A stretch of 64,000 bases of DNA. Source: Sinonovacula constricta (lineage: Eukaryota > Mollusca > Bivalvia > Cardiida > Solecurtidae). The notes below the pieces were generated by a model that saw only the letters and a program-made list of their open reading frames with translations, searched no databases and was not told the origin of the DNA. Shown here piece by piece: positions 23,519-36,426 of the stretch; position 1 is the first letter of the stretch, and every line of letters begins with the position of its first letter. Where the stretch lies: assembly GCA_007844125.1 (NCBI GenBank), contig CM017560.1:4559749-4623748 (forward strand), in the 5' to 3' direction. A program made the position numbers and the translations under genes.

Positions 23519-26500
23519 CCTGAAACAAACATGTCTCTTTATCAATATATATCCATATCTACAAAGGTTTATAACGTTTACGACAAGAACAGGTAATATC
23601 CGCATCTTCAAAAGTACTATTTGGCTACTTAATGGTAATGGTCTTTTAATTTAGCATATCTCTTCCAAATATTGTTAACACTAGCCAGATTACATTTTAA
23701 ATAAAATAAACAACGTCATTATTAAGTAAGTGCGAATAAACACGTTGGAAAAACCACCGATTCAGCTTAATGATCCGGCCAGCATTGCAAATCCAGAGCT
23801 TAATTTTGTTTGTATGTCTAGTTATCAGATTAACTGAAAACAAGACTTTCTAAAGACACAAAATACATGCTTTTTAAGGACCATAAGGTACTCAAACCAA
23901 TACCCGAATGCCAAACAAAGGGATCTGGCAAGAAATAAACTTTTGAAGGCATTTATCGTATCATATACGTGTAATTCTGGTGAAGGTCAATATTGGTCAA
24001 TTAATATTGTTACCTAATACGCCACTTACAGGTATTTACTCCTAGTGTAGAGGTTTACTGCAATTTTTTCTCATTTTCATGGAACATTCTTATTTGCACG
24101 ATTTGTCTTGGAGACAACCTGTCACGAAGTGCGAGATTAGAGCTCGGATTAAGCACCCAAGTTGGTCATTTTACAGAATTATACTTTGTCTATTGCTGGT
24201 TAAGATTTTAATGTATTTGATAATTTACTCAGACTCTACTCCTACTTTTCCAGCCTAAAAATTATAATTGATTGTCAGCCAATTGACAAATGTTTAATCA
24301 TGATGTTGGGATATCAAGAGATGGCATTTCACCTGCTGTCCATTATTTTATCATTTCATATGTATCCTAAAATTACACCATTTGTTATTATTGTTTTCTT
24401 GGGGAGTTTATTTCTAAAAAAGCAAACTTATGTCTATATGCTATCTCTTTAAGCTACACAATAAAGCATACATTTAAAGAGTTTATGGTACAGTTTTTGA
24501 ATATGTGATGGAATAAAAGCTTAGCGAGATCCTTATTACCTATAACAATGTGACACAATGCAGTTAAAAAAGGAGACGTGCATTACAGCTTATTGTTCAG
24601 AGCCAACACTAAAATAGATTTTAAAGTCTGGTGTTTAACAAAAAGTGATGAATCTTCTTTACAATCTAATGATAATATGAAACTAAAATAGCATTAATGT
24701 AACTTCTGTTAAAGAATGCTGTTTTAACATAAGTTTGCCCTTGTCCCTATTATGTAGTCCTTTATTAGTACATCAATAGCTCAAGCAAACTTTGACTACT
24801 AAGTATGTCATTAACAATTCAATGTAATATCACGATACCGTAACCTTTTAACCTGTTTTAACTCCAGATGCAGGTGCTTACTGTTAATTGTCTCACTTTG
24901 ACGGGATACATTTATTAACACTGTTTGTTTGATAGAAAAAACTTCAGAAAGTGCGAGGTTGGCGCGCTCCACAAACCAGGTGTAAGCACACCTGTCGGTC
25001 CTTCTGCGGACTGAGCGTTCCAAGGTGGTAACTGCTGGTTTTTCTTTTTGTCTCTGTGTTTTTGTCACATTTACATTTACCCTCTTTGCCTTTGTCTAGA
25101 TGTAGTTTGGACTTAAATCTGTGGATCCGTGTATCCTTTAAAATTAATGTATATCGGCGTTATTTTGGCCATGAATGGCTTAATTTCAAAGTTTAGAAAC
25201 AGTTTGTTCACTAAAGCGAAATATATTTTTGAGCTTCTATTCATTTTCAAATGAAAAAAAAATATTACTAAGTCTAATGAGAATGTCTTTATTTGTAGCT
25301 TAAGGCTTTCTATATATAACCACTAAAACAGCATCTTAAACACATCGATCAATATCAAGCGTAATAATCCCAATTAATACTTAATAAAAATAATAATGTG
25401 TTATCGGTCGATTTAAAAAAATATATACATCTGTTAGTGTCACAATGCAAATTGTTACGGTCTGACAATGTATTCTTCTATTTCAAAAGAGGAAATGGCT
25501 TTTAAAATAGAAAATTAAATTCATATCAAGAACTGTTAAGATTCACGAGGTCAACTTTGCATAATAAATAATTTAAAATTTACAACAATTAATAATTTTG
25601 AGCCTTAGCTTAGTGAAGGACTCTCCTTCAGCATCGGTTTTAAAATATACTAACTTAGTTATAAGCATATGCGAAACGAAAATTAATAAACATAATCTTT
25701 AGAGGAAAAAGAAAATAAAAAGAAAAAAATAATAATTATCAAAACGAGAAAATAAACCATTTCATTAAAACCTTCACCAACATCTTGTCAGGCTAAGAGG
25801 TGTACCTACTAGACTTATAGAACCGTGAATCTTATTTGAAAAAAATCCTTCTTTAATTTTTAATTACCTTTTTTTCGTCTGTTTTACAAAAGTTATCAAA
25901 TGTTTTCCAGTAAACCGTTACTTATATTTGCTTATTATAAATGTATAAAAACAACAAAATCGTTTGTAGGTACTACAGACGAAAGTATTACATCACCTTC
26001 AATGGTCGACGTCAGGTCAGAACTGATATATGGTAGGGAGAACAACCTGTAAAACTGACCATAGGACAGGGGGAAAGTCTGAGTCATAACTGAAAAATAA
26101 CATTAAGAAACATTTGTATCTTGAAAAAATATCAACAATATAAACCGTGAAATGTACCTTGGTATTCGCCGAGAAAGCGATCTACAGTACTCAGTCCACT
26201 GGCTTACGTCCTTGTTGTATTTGACTAAGCTTTGCCAATCATTAGCGTTATTCTATGTCTATTTCTGCTAAGTTTAATTAACATTTACATGAAGCTTTTC
26301 AATTAATTAACGTAGAACATCCGCACCGGTCAATTGGAATTGTTAATGTACCATTTGTACATGCGTATGTTTTAATTACATATGTTGCTACGATGTACAA
26401 ATAACAAAGAAATGTTCTGTTCTACCGTATCTATCCGGACCTCTTCCCTTCCGTCGAATGCAATTCCTTACTGCGTAATCTGGTTTTGCCAGTATTTATA

Positions 26501-28000
26501 ATTGTATCCTAAATGACCATTTTCTGACGTAGTTGCTTGTTGAAATAGAAATAAAACATGTTTAATCAGTCCGGTTTATTTTTATATTTAGTTGTATTTT
26601 TTTCTAATATAGTGGGATTGCAGCATTCGAACATAATCCGGATTACCCGTCTCTTGTTACTCTATTCTCCTATGGCAGATGGAAACCTTTTATGTCTCCC
26701 TTTATTTTGTAAACAGAAAATGAATATTTGCATGTGGTTGATAATGAGGGACGAGCTTGCATTTATAAACTGAATAAATGTTTAGACGAATTGTGCATTG
26801 ACTTATTTTTCGTCAATCATTTTTTCAACAATCTTACTTTAACTAGGTATATGTTTTGCTTCAAGTGTTGTCCTTATGATTGCATTGTAAATTCAAATAA
26901 AAAACCAACAGATAAACGTTTCTATTTCAAGTTCTATGCATACAAGGCATGCACTGTGTATGTCTACTTAAAACGTAAATGTTCGTGGACTCTGCGCTGG
27001 TAAAGATTGATGATATATACATTGATTGATACTTTGCAGATGTGATTATTTGTATAAATACACGAATACCACATGGCATTTAATTTGAAAATAAACATTA
27101 GAAATAAAGTTTGCTGTATTTAACCATTCTAACTTGTGCTAATACACATAAGGCAATGAATTGAAATATTAGACAACATCAATGTTGTAATAATAATGAT
27201 TGTATTATTTCCAAACCCGAAAAAAAGAAAGAGGTGAAGTTGAACTTCTGCTGATAATAGATACATATACATTGTCATGTATTTATTCTTTATTCTTTGA
27301 TTATAGTGCGACATTGTAATCGAGTAGTACATGACTACTATATAATATGTGAGCATGCTATTTTTCAAAAGATTTTTGCTATTGCGAGGCTTTTCAACTA
27401 TTTTTAAACGTTACTTACGAGATGTAATTTCGTAAGTTACTTGTTACGAAGGTTTTTAACATTTTTGTAAGAGTTCAAAGCCAGAACATTTGTCATGAAT
27501 CGAAAAGACGTGGTTCAATGAGCTCTATTAGTTCTACCTTACATTATCGTTCTGAGAACACTTTTAAAAAAAAAATACCCAAATGACACATTTCGCATAA
27601 GTTATATAACTACAATACCGTTTTAGTAGTAAAGTCTAAGCAAAAGAAGAAGATACGACAAAATATGACAAAAAATAGTTTTTTAAATCCTCTGATCCAT
27701 GCAGAGACTGATTCTATTAGGCAGAAAATGGGCAGTTGAGTTACCAGCTTCAGGCTTAATGTGCGTGATTCGTATACAATCTAATTGGTTAAAATATTAC
27801 ATTGCCAACTAATGGTTAAGAATTATTTTTTTATTATTTTTTATCAGCTGTACTTTTTCTATATATATTTCATATTGTTTTGATTTTAACAGCCAACAAC
27901 AGGACAAAACAACACATCAAACATTTTAATCTAACTATAACATTATAAAAATATGCTAAATATAACATGAATATTTTTACAAAAGCTAAACAATATTCAT
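23519..28000. other. No gene recognised (contains dispersed repeat copy 3)
   Basis: AT-rich upstream flank of the thioesterase-like gene. Short frames (for example 26558-26773, 26728-27003, 27129-27368) carry no recognisable motif. A promoter or upstream non-coding exon for that gene may lie here but could not be identified. The dispersed repeat at 24825-25105 is the only named element. Confidence 0.45.
24825..25105 (-). repeat. Hairpin-core dispersed repeat, copy 3 (subtype A)
   Basis: Reverse complement matches 6393-6665 nearly end to end, including TAGACAAAGGCAAAG, GTAAATGTAAATGTGACAAA, the core GCAGTTACCACCTTGGAACG and CCTGGTTTGTGGA. The hairpin arms are partly mismatched in this copy. 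Confidence 0.75.
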
Positions 28001-29454
28001 TTAAACATCATCACCAAACAAGTTGTGTTCATGTTCTACAAATGTAAATGTTTGTCCTAAAAACTCAGTTATTTTCTTTTGAACTGCCATGTTGTTGAGG
28101 CTGTACTCTGTCATCTTTGCTGACATGTCCATGGTGGCACTATATTTCTGTTAAACCTTTGTCCGTGGCAAAAGATCTCAACTTCTCAACACATGCCCTA
28201 GCTTCATTTAGAGAGATGATTTCCTTTTGGCGGCTGCTGCTCAATCTCATCTTCTGAGTCAGCTTCTGACTCCATGGCGATGAGCTCATTCGCTGAAAGA
28301 TCCCAGTTAATGTGATCATTGTCGATTTATTCTACATTGCTGTTTACAAGATCTATCATCTTGCACCCATAGACAGCCTCTGCTTGAGCCAGCTGAGCTA
28401 AAGGGATGTCATCGTTGTCACTTTCAGAGTCATTGTCCTCTTCTACTGGCTGACTTCTGGCAGCATCAAACCCACACTTGTCAAAACATCTCATGATGCA
28501 TGATGTCTCAACATTGTTCCATGCCCTATTAAGCCAATATATAGTGTCCAGAACAGTCGCCTCCTTAAGCATGTCTGGGCCTGAAAGTGTAGAGTTCTCC
28601 ATCCTTAAAATAATTTGTCTGGACTGCTGATTGTAGAACTTCAGCTTTACAGCTTGAATAATGCCCTGGTCCAGAGGCTGTAGAACTGATGTGCAGTTGG
28701 GTGTTAGGGAGGAATCTTACAAGCTTTACATTTTGAAGAACTTGCTCCTGATGGAGAGGAATTTTCCGATTCTGGCATCTCATTTTCCTGTCTACAGCTT
28801 TAACTCATTCTTCAAACAATTTTGCGTTCATCCATGCCTTGCTGTTGTGCCGATATGTCACCGGAAGAGAGTCAACCTTCACACTACTAAAAAATCTTGG
28901 CTTTCTTGATTTTCCTATGACCAGTGGCTTCAACTCCTCTACGGTCATGTTAGTACACAAAGCGACAGTTACTCTGTTTTTAGCATTTTTCCCGCCAGCA
29001 CAGTCATTTTCCTTTGGACAGTAGGTAGAGCGTCTACCCTGCTTAAAAAACAATTCACTTTCATCCATATTGAATATGTCCCTAGGCTCGTTTACTTCAC
29101 AAAGAGGTGGCAGGCTTCCTTTCCACAACTTTACACTGTCTGGATTAACGTCACCTCGTTCTCCACTCATTGTTCTGCAAACAATTAAATTTCTCTTCAA
29201 ATACTTCTCCAGCCAGCCATTGGATCCTTTGAAGTCATCCATACCCAGTTGACTGGCAAATGTACGAGCCTTTTCCTGGATTAGAGCCCCAGTTAGTCCT
29301 ATGCGCCTTGTGTTTGCATCTCGAATCCATCTCTGGAGTATATCTTCAAGTTCTTCATTGACTGGAGTGGTCAACTTTATCCGCTTGCGGGATGACTCCG
29401 CGTTAGACTCAAATGCCGCCAGGATCTCTGCCTTTCTTTTTTTACAGTCCTGAA
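28001..29454 (-). pseudogene. Tigger/pogo-type (CENP-B-like) transposase, broken
   Basis: Minus-strand frames begin near 29454 with KKRKAEILAAFESNAESSRKR and run into a CENP-B-type HTH (ILQRWIRDANTRRIGLTGALI, then GSNGWLEKYLKR). The DDE catalytic region follows with NMDESELFFKQG (first Asp; about 29055-29085). The frame breaks after about 28800, continues as RKMRCQNRKI, then as 28327-28602 (DTIYWLNRAWNNV, FDKCGFDAA, an acidic tail), and ends with a C-terminal section reading to TAA at 28001. The order matches Tigger/Jerky-like transposases. Several frameshifts and a stop near 28150 show it is dead. The frame at 29374 starts with TTG, so the true N-terminus is further upstream, perhaps after a splice acceptor near 29454. 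Confidence 0.9.
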
Positions 29455-29730
29455 ATCAAATAATGCAAACATGAATGAGTTTTGTCTAAATTATATTAAC
29501 ATTTTGTTATGCGTGCACACACATTCAAACATACTAAGAAAGATTCATTTGACATTGAGAAATAAATTCAATTGAATATGAATTAAGCATATCATCCCTA
29601 AATGATCCATCTGTAGACTATACATCAGTATTTGTCATTTAAAGTCGGAATTGTTACATTTTTACTCAAGCAGCTAAGTACATTTCTGCTGCGGTCAATA
29701 TGGTATTGAATGCTGATACAGTTAATACTA

Positions 29731-29780
29731 CTTTTGCTGCTACTACTACTGCTGCTGCTGCTACTACTTCTGCTGCTGCT
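29731..29780. repeat. CTG/CTA trinucleotide microsatellite
   Basis: An impure run of GCT and ACT triplets (TGCTGCTACTACTACTGCTG and similar). It is in a non-coding stretch. Confidence 0.9.
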
Positions 29781-30665
29781 AAGCTTGATTTGTCACTGAG
29801 ATAAGCCTCAATTAAAAATAAATATTTGAATAATTCCAGTTTGCGGGGAATCTAAGCGGCTGCCTGAAAAAGATGTAAATGAAAAAAAAACGAATTTATC
29901 GAACCACTTGTCTAAGTATTATAGTTTTTCTAGTAAAACAGGGTTTCGTACGATATAGACAAGTTTTAAGATAAAGCACCCCAGTCGGTCCATATTACCG
30001 ACTGATCGTTCCAAGGCGGTAACTGTCGGGTTTGCTCTTTACCTTAAATGACTCATCACAAATTTGTTCTTACTTTTCGCGTGACTTGCATGTGAAATAC
30101 CTTTGTTCTGTGCCTTTTCGGAGTTTGGTATATGTTGAAATACTTAAAGGACTTTGTCATATATTCTTATTGAAAAGACTACAGTTATGTTTGTATGTCA
30201 TGCAAATATGCATTAACGACTTATGTATTTATGCATTTAAGTATGTTATTAGACTACATCGTCAATTTGTGTATTTGTGAATAATAAAAAGTACTATCAA
30301 GCTTAAATGGCACCATGCTTATTGATCTATCATGTATTTTCAAATATAGTTGAGTATATGGGTTATAATGTAATTCGTTTATAAATGTGTAGATTTAAAT
30401 AGTAATGAAGTAATGTATTTCTAAACCAGTTAACGTCAGCTATTACTATAGAACGCCAATGCGTTGCAAGTTAGTTTTTGGTCATGAATTTGTTTCCTAG
30501 TACTACACAGATTCTGCTTCTGTGTGTTATTGTTTAAAATATAACATATAAACGGGGACCTTATGTGTATATGAATGTTTATATAACTACGCATAACAGG
30601 TTCTTCCTGTTAGATTGGTGAAAATGTCCAGCCAATTAGGTCTAAAAAAGGACCTGAATAAAGAC
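29781..30665. other. No gene; contains dispersed repeat copy 4
   Basis: AT-rich spacer between the Tigger relic and the satellite. The frame at 30032-30280 partly overlaps the dispersed repeat and is not a credible gene. Confidence 0.5.
29965..30195 (-). repeat. Hairpin-core dispersed repeat, copy 4 (subtype B)
   Basis: Reverse complement of this block matches 22735-22985. It holds the best-preserved core hairpin: AGTCGGT (29983-29989) pairing with ACCGACT (29997-30003) around a 7-base loop, next to CGTTCCAAGGCGGTAAC. Confidence 0.75.
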
Positions 30666-30671
30666 ATTTAC

Positions 30672-32660
30672 GTCTTTGAGCACCTTATACATAGTGTCCC
30701 TACTGACACTTCTGGGGCATTTAGCACCTGTTATGGTAATCCTAGCACGAAAAGTTTTCGATTTCGGGTTCTTCTTGCTAGGGCCTAGACACATGCAACG
30801 TTTCCGGGCATCTAGCACAGGTCCCGATTTCAGTTTCAGCTTCTATCAGCTAGGGCCTAGATTGGCACTAGGTTCCAGCCAGCTGCTACAAAAAGGAGTC
30901 CCTATTGACCCTTCGGGAGCCTCTAGCACCGTTGCTAAAAGTCCTAGCACAAAAGAGTTTCAGTTTCATGTCCTTCCAGCTAGGGCCTACATCGGTGAAA
31001 AGTTCCAGTCAACTAGGTACAAAACAGCTATTTGCGCTACTGACACTTCCTGATTCTCCAGCACAGTTTCTGGAAATTCTAGCACGGTTTTCGGTTTCAG
31101 GTTATTTTAGCTAGGGTCTCGATCAGTGCAATGTTCCAGTTGGGTCCAAAAAGGGGCGACAGTGGATCATATTTATGCCAGTTTCAGATTCTAGCTTGCG
31201 GCAACCCATGCATACGGTCCACATTGACCATTCGAGGGCATCTAGCGCCGGTCCCGGAATCCTTAGCACAAAACGGTTTTGGGTTTCAGTTTCTAGCAGC
31301 TAGGGTCTAGATTCGTCTAAAGACATCAATTAAAAAGGGGCCAAAATGGCGTACATAAGATCCCCATTGACATTGTCACTAGTACCGGAGGCATAGCACA
31401 AAACAGTTTCCAGTTTATTTTTAACTGGGGCTTAGATCCATGCAAAGTTCCAGCCTGGACCGAAAAAGGGGCCAGAATGGGCAACATATAGACCTATGCG
31501 GCACCCCATACATAGTGTCCCAATTTAAACTTTGGGGACCTCTAGCACCGGTCCCAGAAGTCGACTCACAAAACGGTTTTCGGTTTCAGATTCTTCCAGC
31601 TTGAGCCCAGATCCGTGCACATTTTAGCATATGCGGCACCTTCATTCATAGGGCCCCTATTGGCCGTTCGGGGGCCCCTAGCACAGCTTCTGGAATGTGT
31701 AGCACGAAACGGTTTACTATTTCAGTTGTTTTTGTTGTTGTTGTTTTTTTCAAGCTTGGGCATAGATCGCTGTAAAGTTCCAGTCACCTGAGGGCAAAAG
31801 AAATAACCAAAATTTATGCACATTTTGTCCTTATTGACACTTGGAAAGCCTTGAGCGTCGCTTCCGGAAGGCCTAGCAAGAAACGGTGTAGGTTTCAGGT
31901 CCTTCCATCTGAAGCTTTGATCGGTGCCAATGTCCAGCTGGCCAAAAAAAGGGTCGAGGAGAAGTTTAGCACGAAACAGATTTCAGTTCCAGCTTCTTCC
32001 TCCAGGGGCCTAGATCAGTGCAAAATTCCAGCCAGCTGGGGCCGAACGAGGTGTCGGATTTCCGCACACTTGGGCTACGTGGCACCCCAATACATAGTGT
32101 CCCTAATTACACCTCGTGGCCTCAATCACCGCTTCCTGATGTCACAGCATAAAACATTTTAGGATTCAAAATCCTCCAGATGGGGCCTACTTCAGTGCAA
32201 AGATTAATCCAAGAGGGGCAAAATGGCCCAGAAAGGGACTCCATTTACCTTCGGTGGCCAATAGCACGGGGTCTTTGTGTCACTCCATACATGGAGATTC
32301 GTGCATAGATCTAGACAACTGCTGAAAAAAAGGTCAACATGGCGCATATCTAAGCCTATGTGGTACCCCCATAAGCAGTGTCTCTATTGTCATATGAGGG
32401 GCCTCTAGCACCGGTTCCGGAGGCCCTAGCATGGAATAGTATTCGGTTTCAGGTTCTTCTAGCTTGGGCCTACATCCGTGCATACGTCCAGCCAGCCTGG
32501 ATAACAGAAGTGGCGACAATGGTACACGTTTAGGCCTAAACGGCACCCCATACATAGGGTCCATATTGAGCATTCGGGGGCCTCTAGCACCAGTCACGGA
32601 AGTCCCAGTCCGAAATGGCTTTCGGTTTCATGTTCTGGGGGCTGGGTTATCAGTTAGAAA
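30672..32660. repeat. Highly diverged tandem satellite, units of roughly 190 bp
   Basis: About ten or eleven decayed units share an ordered set of words: ACCCCATACATAGTGTCC, TATTGACACTT, GGGGCCTCTAGCACCGGTCC, AGCACAAAACGGTTTTCGGT, TTCAGGTTCTTCCAGCTAGG, GATCCGTGCAAAGTTCCAGC and AAAAAGGGGCC. Units differ in length through deletions. The region is clearly richer in G+C than its flanks and unusually rich in CTAG. The apparent frames at 30676-31114 and 31851-32162 run through repeat words and are not credible genes. The array is old, since unit-to-unit identity is low. Confidence 0.85.
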
Positions 32661-33838
32661 ATTTCTCCCACTTTAAAATCAGAGGTACAAAATTGAATAA
32701 ACAAGAATGTTTCTAAAGGTTTAACCAAATAATATCCCTAAAGTGCAACTCATTCAATACTATCACAATTTAGTTACTTAAAATTAAGAAAAGTAGTAAA
32801 CCAATTACAAGCATTGGCTATAGAATTTAATCACTTATACTACCATGGTAACATTCATCAAATCGCAATAATACATTGAAACAGCATTTCACATCTCTTA
32901 TACAAAAATATTTACAGACTTTGCATTTATAACAAAACGAGGTGTTTACTTACCATTGATGAAAACGTAAACTTAATTTACAACACAATGGTGACTGTAA
33001 AGTTAAACTTTTTCAGAAACAATTTAAAGAAAGCACCTACCTGAAAATTGAAGAGACAGATATAAGCTGAATTTCTTTATTATATGTCCACAGCAAGAAC
33101 AGGGACATCCATATATAGGTCTCAGTTTTCAGGCTCTAATCTCTTTAGCCATGGTAGGGTGTATGGTCAGTTTAGGTCATGCCAACAATTTGGGGTAGAT
33201 GTCATTGTCAGGATGACATCACTTTTCTCTAGTTTATTAAGTAGATTAGTGTCTGTTTGATGCTGAATTTCTTAAAGGAACTCAGAACTGGATTTAAATG
33301 ATAACCTGTTTGAAAGTCTGTTAGTAGTGGTTTCGATAGATAGATGGGATTACAGATAATCTAGCTACAGACAGTAAGATAAAGATCATTCATTTTAGAA
33401 GTTACTTACCCTTGTCTTATATCAAACAAAGGATTTGGAAGAAACAATAAATCGGAGATTGTTGAATGATTTGCTGAAACATTATTTCTCATAAATATTA
33501 TTAATATATTTAAAATTAGAATATTTAAATAATTGACCTGCATTTTATATTACATAATACAACTAAGCAACATTAAAACACTTCTATCAGAGAGGCCTAA
33601 AACATTTAATCATCCACATAAAAAGCAGAGATTTTACACAAAACAAAACAATAGTTTCTTCTCATTTTTTTAAAGATCTAGAAGAAAATGAAAAAGATAT
33701 TGCACGAGAAAAAACAGATACAACTTGCCAGGGATGTTTAATGAAGTTAAAACTTTATAACTTTAAAAAAATCCAGGAATATTAAGGTCAATATTATGTA
33801 GTCTATATTCTTTAAATAATATATAAAATAAGTAGCAT
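32661..33838. other. No gene recognised
   Basis: AT-rich spacer between the satellite and the MULE relic. No open frame of note and no clear repeat. Confidence 0.5.
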
Positions 33839-35690
33839 ATATAAATAAAAACATCCATCGACGTCATTGTTTGTTCGGATGTCATGCCGAAACACAGACC
33901 AGTCCTGAAGGTTGGGTTCTCCAGCCACTGACGACGGGCTTAGTCGAAGACATTCCTGGTACCTGGAGTGGTTGCCCTTTCCGCTAACATCAGACATAAT
34001 CTGCGGATGTGCATCGCTGGCAGGAACTGGGGGTTTCTGTCAGTCCCTCGGCCTGGATCCGTCTCCACAGTGTTTGCGGCCAGTGAAAGGCACAACCCTT
34101 CACACCAGGAAAGCGCGAACTCCATTCTATGCCGCTAAAAGTATTATTACAGTAAACATATTATTACATATAAGTGTACAATCTTATAAATTGGGTAATT
34201 ATACAATAGAACCTGTTTAATTAAACCTGAAGATTAATAATGACTTGACGTTTAAGTGAGGTTCCACTGTATTAACAATACTTATTCACGACACCCTTTA
34301 TTTGCAAAAGACGGATTCATTAGCGTGCACGTGTACACCGTAAGTGTGTATTTAATTAACAACAAACCTTGCTTAAAGTCCATGACGAATCCTTCCACCT
34401 CGACTGACTCGACTTTCTCATCTCAGCGCGCGAAAGACCTAAAACAATGATAAACAGGTAACAGTGTTTCCTTTTAACATATTGTAACTATTTAAACATT
34501 TTTAACTATTAATGGTTATAATTTATGTCGCGACTTCTGTCAGAAAATGTATAATTGTATAGCTGAAAAAAACAAACAATGTTGCACTTTTACAGAACAC
34601 GAACCATAGTCCTCCGTCGTACGCCTACTCATCGCACAGAAGACGAGCGGCATCTGCTTCTTCATGCCGTTCCGGTTGATAAATGCGTGTATCGACATCG
34701 GCTGACCATACCACTGCTTGGTCTGCTTAAGTAGCGACAGCTGGTGGTTCGTGGAAAACAGAAATAGGCGATGTCCATCGGATTGAAGGTCCCCTTTTAA
34801 TAATCCATCGCCATTTATGAAATCAGAGTCGATCTGAAACAAAAAGGCTAAAGACTAATAAGCTGAAGAATATTTTCGAATTAAAAATATCCATTAGTAT
34901 AGCAATATTAAGAATATGTTAACTGGACATTACTAAGATTGAAAAAGTTTAAAATTTAGGAATGAAACTTTTTAAAATAAGCAATTATATGAGTTAGAGC
35001 TTGGGATGCGGAAATCATACATCAAAATCAAAATCCTTGGACTCCTTAGGCCATAGCGCTGCCCGGACTCTATTGGCGACTCTCTTCAAAAGAAGTTTCT
35101 GAAGATTGGCGTCAGTCAATGTTCTCAACAATAACTTTCTCTGCCACAGTCAGTGCTGGCCGGAAAATGTGCAATCTCGCAGACTGATGACCTGCTTGGT
35201 TAAATGACCAAAAATAATGGATACATTTTTATCACTCTTAATTCAGGTCTTAGTGTTATTTCATAGTTGTACTTTGTGGTGTATATTTCGAGAGCTTTTC
35301 AGTGGAATTCGGCATGGTGGGGGACTTCTAATATGGGTATCACCTAGTAAAAGATGATGTGGACATGTTGCCAAATTACACAACTGACATACATTTTCTA
35401 CATTATACCAGAAAATAACGCCCATATGTATCGAAGAAAAGATGGGACCCCATATTTATTTTTGTTAACTAAAAGTCCTAGGAAAATATATTGTTCAAAA
35501 TTGTCTGCATTTTTCATGTTTTATTGTGATGAATTTTGAATGCTTGCCTAGCTTTCGACGTCATCACCAGATGCATCACTGTTTGTCTTTCTCCTGACAA
35601 ACTGCTCCGTGTGACAAGGGCGACAAACGGCGGTCGGACTCAGTCTCAATTGCAGCTCGGTACACTTCCAATGAATGCCTGCAAAAAAAA
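33839..35690 (-). pseudogene. MULE-type transposase with FLYWCH-like zinc finger, broken
   Basis: Several minus-strand pieces line up in the order of a Mutator-like (MULE) transposase of the animal FLYWCH group. A FLYWCH-like end (HWKCTELQ, about 35545-35680) comes first, then NLQKLLLKRVANRVRAA (35027-35110). Next are DGHRLFLFSTNHQLSLLKQ with SIHAFINRNGMKKQMPLVF (34598-34830), and VEVEGFVMDFKQ (about 34372-34415). Last comes GVKGCAFHWPQTLWRRIQAEGL (34045-34110) with WLENPTF and RTNNDV (33845-33930). The MULE catalytic region includes the MDF and GCxFH motifs seen here. Gaps between pieces may be introns, but stops and frameshifts inside pieces (for example within 33940-34125) show loss of function. 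Confidence 0.8.
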
Positions 35691-36245
35691 AAAGACATAG
35701 TAGAATCCTAAGTATGCAATATGCATGTGTATACTGGTATTTGTATATCGAAGGGAAAAGGCTTTTAAAGTGCAACGAACAATCGTGCACATACGGGAAA
35801 TGTAGCATGTCTCTAAACAATATATCAACAATTAGAATATTATCGTTAAGTAATATCAAAATGTTCCGTTGAAATAAGTGTTGTCAGTGTATCCGGGTGT
35901 TCTTATTAATTTTATTTAAAAAACACACGAATTAGGGTTCGATAAGAAAACCACAGTGGTCTATAAGTATACTCTTCTATGACTATTATTGTTTATACTG
36001 TTTATTCTATTAATACTGGTAATACTGGTAATAGTGGTAATACTCAGCTCCTGTAAAATAAAATATATCAATGATAAATATACAATCAGCACTTTACAAA
36101 GTTAACTTATCACTGACAAATACTGAAATACAGGGATTTATAGGCAATGAATTATAATATAATAAACATTAGAGTTAACTTCATTACCATAAATATTAAA
36201 CAACAAATAATCTTGATCAGAGGCCTTTTATAAAAACAATTATGC

Positions 36246-36248
<3 letters not shown>

Positions 36249-36319
<71 letters not shown>
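36249..36319. repeat. (AT)n microsatellite
   Basis: An uninterrupted AT run of about 71 bases. Confidence 0.98.
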
Positions 36320-36321
<2 letters not shown>

Positions 36322-36403
36322 CATGTTCATTATAAAACAACAACAACAATGATAGATTTATTACAATGTCTAAATTAGTTATTAACCTAGGGGCCTTTCT
36401 TAA

Positions 36404-36426
36404 CTCTCTCTCTCTCTCTCTCTCTC
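36404..36426. repeat. (CT)n microsatellite
   Basis: A CT dinucleotide run of about 23 bases in AT-rich non-coding DNA. Confidence 0.9.

Noticed and set aside
23519..23611. Longer N-terminus (start at 23611) for the thioesterase-like gene
   Set aside because: The extra 31 residues are hydrophobic and unlike the family, while the ATG at 23518 begins a plausible mitochondrial presequence; transcript data would settle it.
30676..32162. 125- and 103-codon plus-strand frames
   Set aside because: They follow the words of the diverged satellite and have no independent support.
36152..36349. Ile-Tyr repeat protein
   Set aside because: Translation of the AT microsatellite.
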